Shown one piece after another: positions 5,174 to 6,229 of a stretch of 6,229 nt of DNA. Below the pieces are notes generated by a model, which was not told where the DNA came from, did not search any database, and worked only from the letters and a program-made list of their open reading frames with translations. The DNA is from Thermococcus sp. GTDB taxonomy: Archaea > Methanobacteriota_B > Thermococci > Thermococcales > Thermococcaceae. Position 1 is the stretch's first letter. Every line of letters begins with the position of its first letter. Made by a program: the position numbers and the translations under genes. The stretch is taken from contig JALVWX010000244.1 in assembly GCA_027023165.1 (NCBI GenBank), positions 1 through 6,229 of the forward strand. Direction: 5' to 3'.

Positions 5174-6229
5174 TTATCCACCCTCCGATTTGGAAGGGAC
5201 TACAATCTTAACGAGGAGGGGAAAGATAACGCTACTCGATATGGTTAGAAGAATTACCACTCCAAAATCGGTCGAATTCCAAACACCCTTCTCGTGAAGG
5301 ATTTTTCCTATTGCTATCAATACGGTAAAGGGAAAAGAAAAGAGTAGCGAAGCGATAAAAATCTCTTTGAGGGAAAAACCCAAAACTTTAAACCATAGGG
5401 AGGAAATCAATTTAACGATAAAGATACCCACTGTGAGGAAAAGGGTAAGCTCCAGAAAGAGGGGAGAAAGGGCTGAAAAATCGAAGGATAGACCTACCTG
5501 TATGAAAAAGAAGGGGATTAAAAAGCCGTATCCGAAAGCCGATAATCTCCCTTCAAAGTGTTCTTTATCCCGAAAAATGAAACCGAGCAAGGTGCCGGCT
5601 ATAAACGCTCCCAAAATGGGTTCGACGTGTATTAGAGAGGTAAAAGCCATAAATAGGAGCATTAGGGCAAAGCTTGTTCTTATATCTACGGCGGCTTTAG
5701 TCTCCTCCACCACCAAGGAGGCAACCCGTTCGGGAAAATACCACACGAGCAATTTGAGAAGTTTCAGAAGGAAGACAAAGACTGCTCCAAAAACTCCTAT
5801 TAGGCATAGGTGTATGTAAAAGGAGGTTCCGAGCCGAAAGGAGAGATAGAGGTCGTAAACGGTTAGAGCCAAAAGGGTAAGAACCTCTCCGAGGCTTCCG
5901 GTAATTAGCACTATCTGAACGAAGTGGGAAGGTAAATCCAGTTCCCTCAAAACGGTTAGCATCAAACCAATCCCCATTGAGGACAGGAGCAATCCGACCG
6001 ATAGGGGAAATTTGAGGACTTTTACCACCAATAGGGAGAGGAGGAAATTTGTTAACACTACAAGGGTTATAACGAATTTTTCCCGCCTTTGGAGGGTTTC
6101 GAGTTTGTTCCAATCGATTTCCAACCCCGCGAGGAACATAAGGAGTGAAAATCCCAAAAAGGCGAGGAAATCTATATAAACGAATGCGTTTTCCCCTACA
6201 TGGAATTTTTGGAAGGTGTAGAGTAGAAC
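5174..6229 (-). CDS. CPA2-type monovalent cation/proton antiporter, N-terminus outside window
   Basis: The frame enters from the right edge with no stop and no start inside the window; the first likely-looking start (6157) is a TTG leucine codon inside a membrane segment, so the gene is 5'-partial. The visible 351 residues include about eleven hydrophobic segments typical of the Na+/H+ exchanger domain. FLGFSLLMFLAGLEID (visible 24-39) is the family's 'lGlilLlFlaGLeid' helix, and VEPILGAFIAGTLLG (about 202-216) the 'lGAFlAG' helix. FIVKLISS (about 270-277) has the conserved Lys of TM10. In the transport core, where family members usually have Asp, GSLGEVLTLLAL (111-122) offers Glu115. It would exchange Na+ or K+ for protons at the inner membrane. 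The protein ends soon after the last helix, so there is no TrkA-N regulatory domain. It lies 25 bp upstream of trpA in the same direction, probably one transcript. Ion choice cannot be told from sequence. Confidence 0.9.
   Translation of the reverse strand, partial: VLLYTFQKFHVGENAFVYIDFLAFLGFSLLMFLAGLEIDWNKLETLQRREKFVITLVVLTNFLLSLLVVKVLKFPLSVGLLLSSMGIGLMLTVLRELDLPSHFVQIVLITGSLGEVLTLLALTVYDLYLSFRLGTSFYIHLCLIGVFGAVFVFLLKLLKLLVWYFPERVASLVVEETKAAVDIRTSFALMLLFMAFTSLIHVEPILGAFIAGTLLGFIFRDKEHFEGRLSAFGYGFLIPFFFIQVGLSFDFSALSPLFLELTLFLTVGIFIVKLISSLWFKVLGFSLKEIFIASLLFSFPFTVLIAIGKILHEKGVWNSTDFGVVILLTISSSVIFPLLVKIVVPSKSEGG

Noticed and set aside
5367..5819. Open frame of 150 codons on the plus strand
   Set aside because: Antisense to the antiporter; Lys/Arg/Pro-rich with no recognisable domain.
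6155..6157. TTG as the antiporter start
   Set aside because: The frame stays open for 24 more codons to the edge and the extra residues complete the first visible helix, so TTG is an internal leucine.

Overview
The window looks like bacterial chromosome from a thermophilic, deep-branching lineage, most likely the Aquificota. This is inferred from the Aquifex-like Hfq, the Cys-type Lgt, a trpA gene separated from other trp genes, and Lys/Glu/Arg-rich proteins with AGG/ATA codons. No rRNA, tRNA, CRISPR array or insertion sequence is visible. All coding assignments come from reading translations; no database search was run.

Left end (1-957, minus strand): an AT-rich two-gene unit. A 153-residue Cys-rich protein with a MazF/PemK-like core overlaps by 8 bases the start of a sigma-70-family (ECF-like) factor that runs off the left edge. 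This is the most interesting part. The order MazF-like protein then ECF sigma recalls the CalpT-CalpS pair of the type III CRISPR-linked CalpL/CalpT/CalpS system, described from Sulfurihydrogenibium, also an Aquificota member. No CalpL protease lies beside the pair here, and the partner is short and carries eight cysteines. It may therefore be a stand-alone variant with another trigger.

Middle (1057-3670): an exported ferritin-like DUF2202 protein (plus strand) ends in a clear terminator and faces a YicC-family RNase gene (minus). yicC is divergent from hfq across about 170 bp, so two RNA-metabolism genes share one regulatory region. hfq is followed after 6 bp by a membrane-anchored coiled-coil protein with a LysM domain, similar in topology to the FtsL/FtsB divisome proteins.

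Right end (3602-6229, minus strand): a tight unit of a CPA2-type cation/proton antiporter (5' end outside the window), trpA (tryptophan synthase alpha chain) and lgt (prolipoprotein diacylglyceryl transferase). The lgt 3' end overlaps the 3' end of the LysM gene by 69 bp, tail to tail. These are ordinary housekeeping functions, but several carry variant residues at family-conserved positions, noted in the findings.
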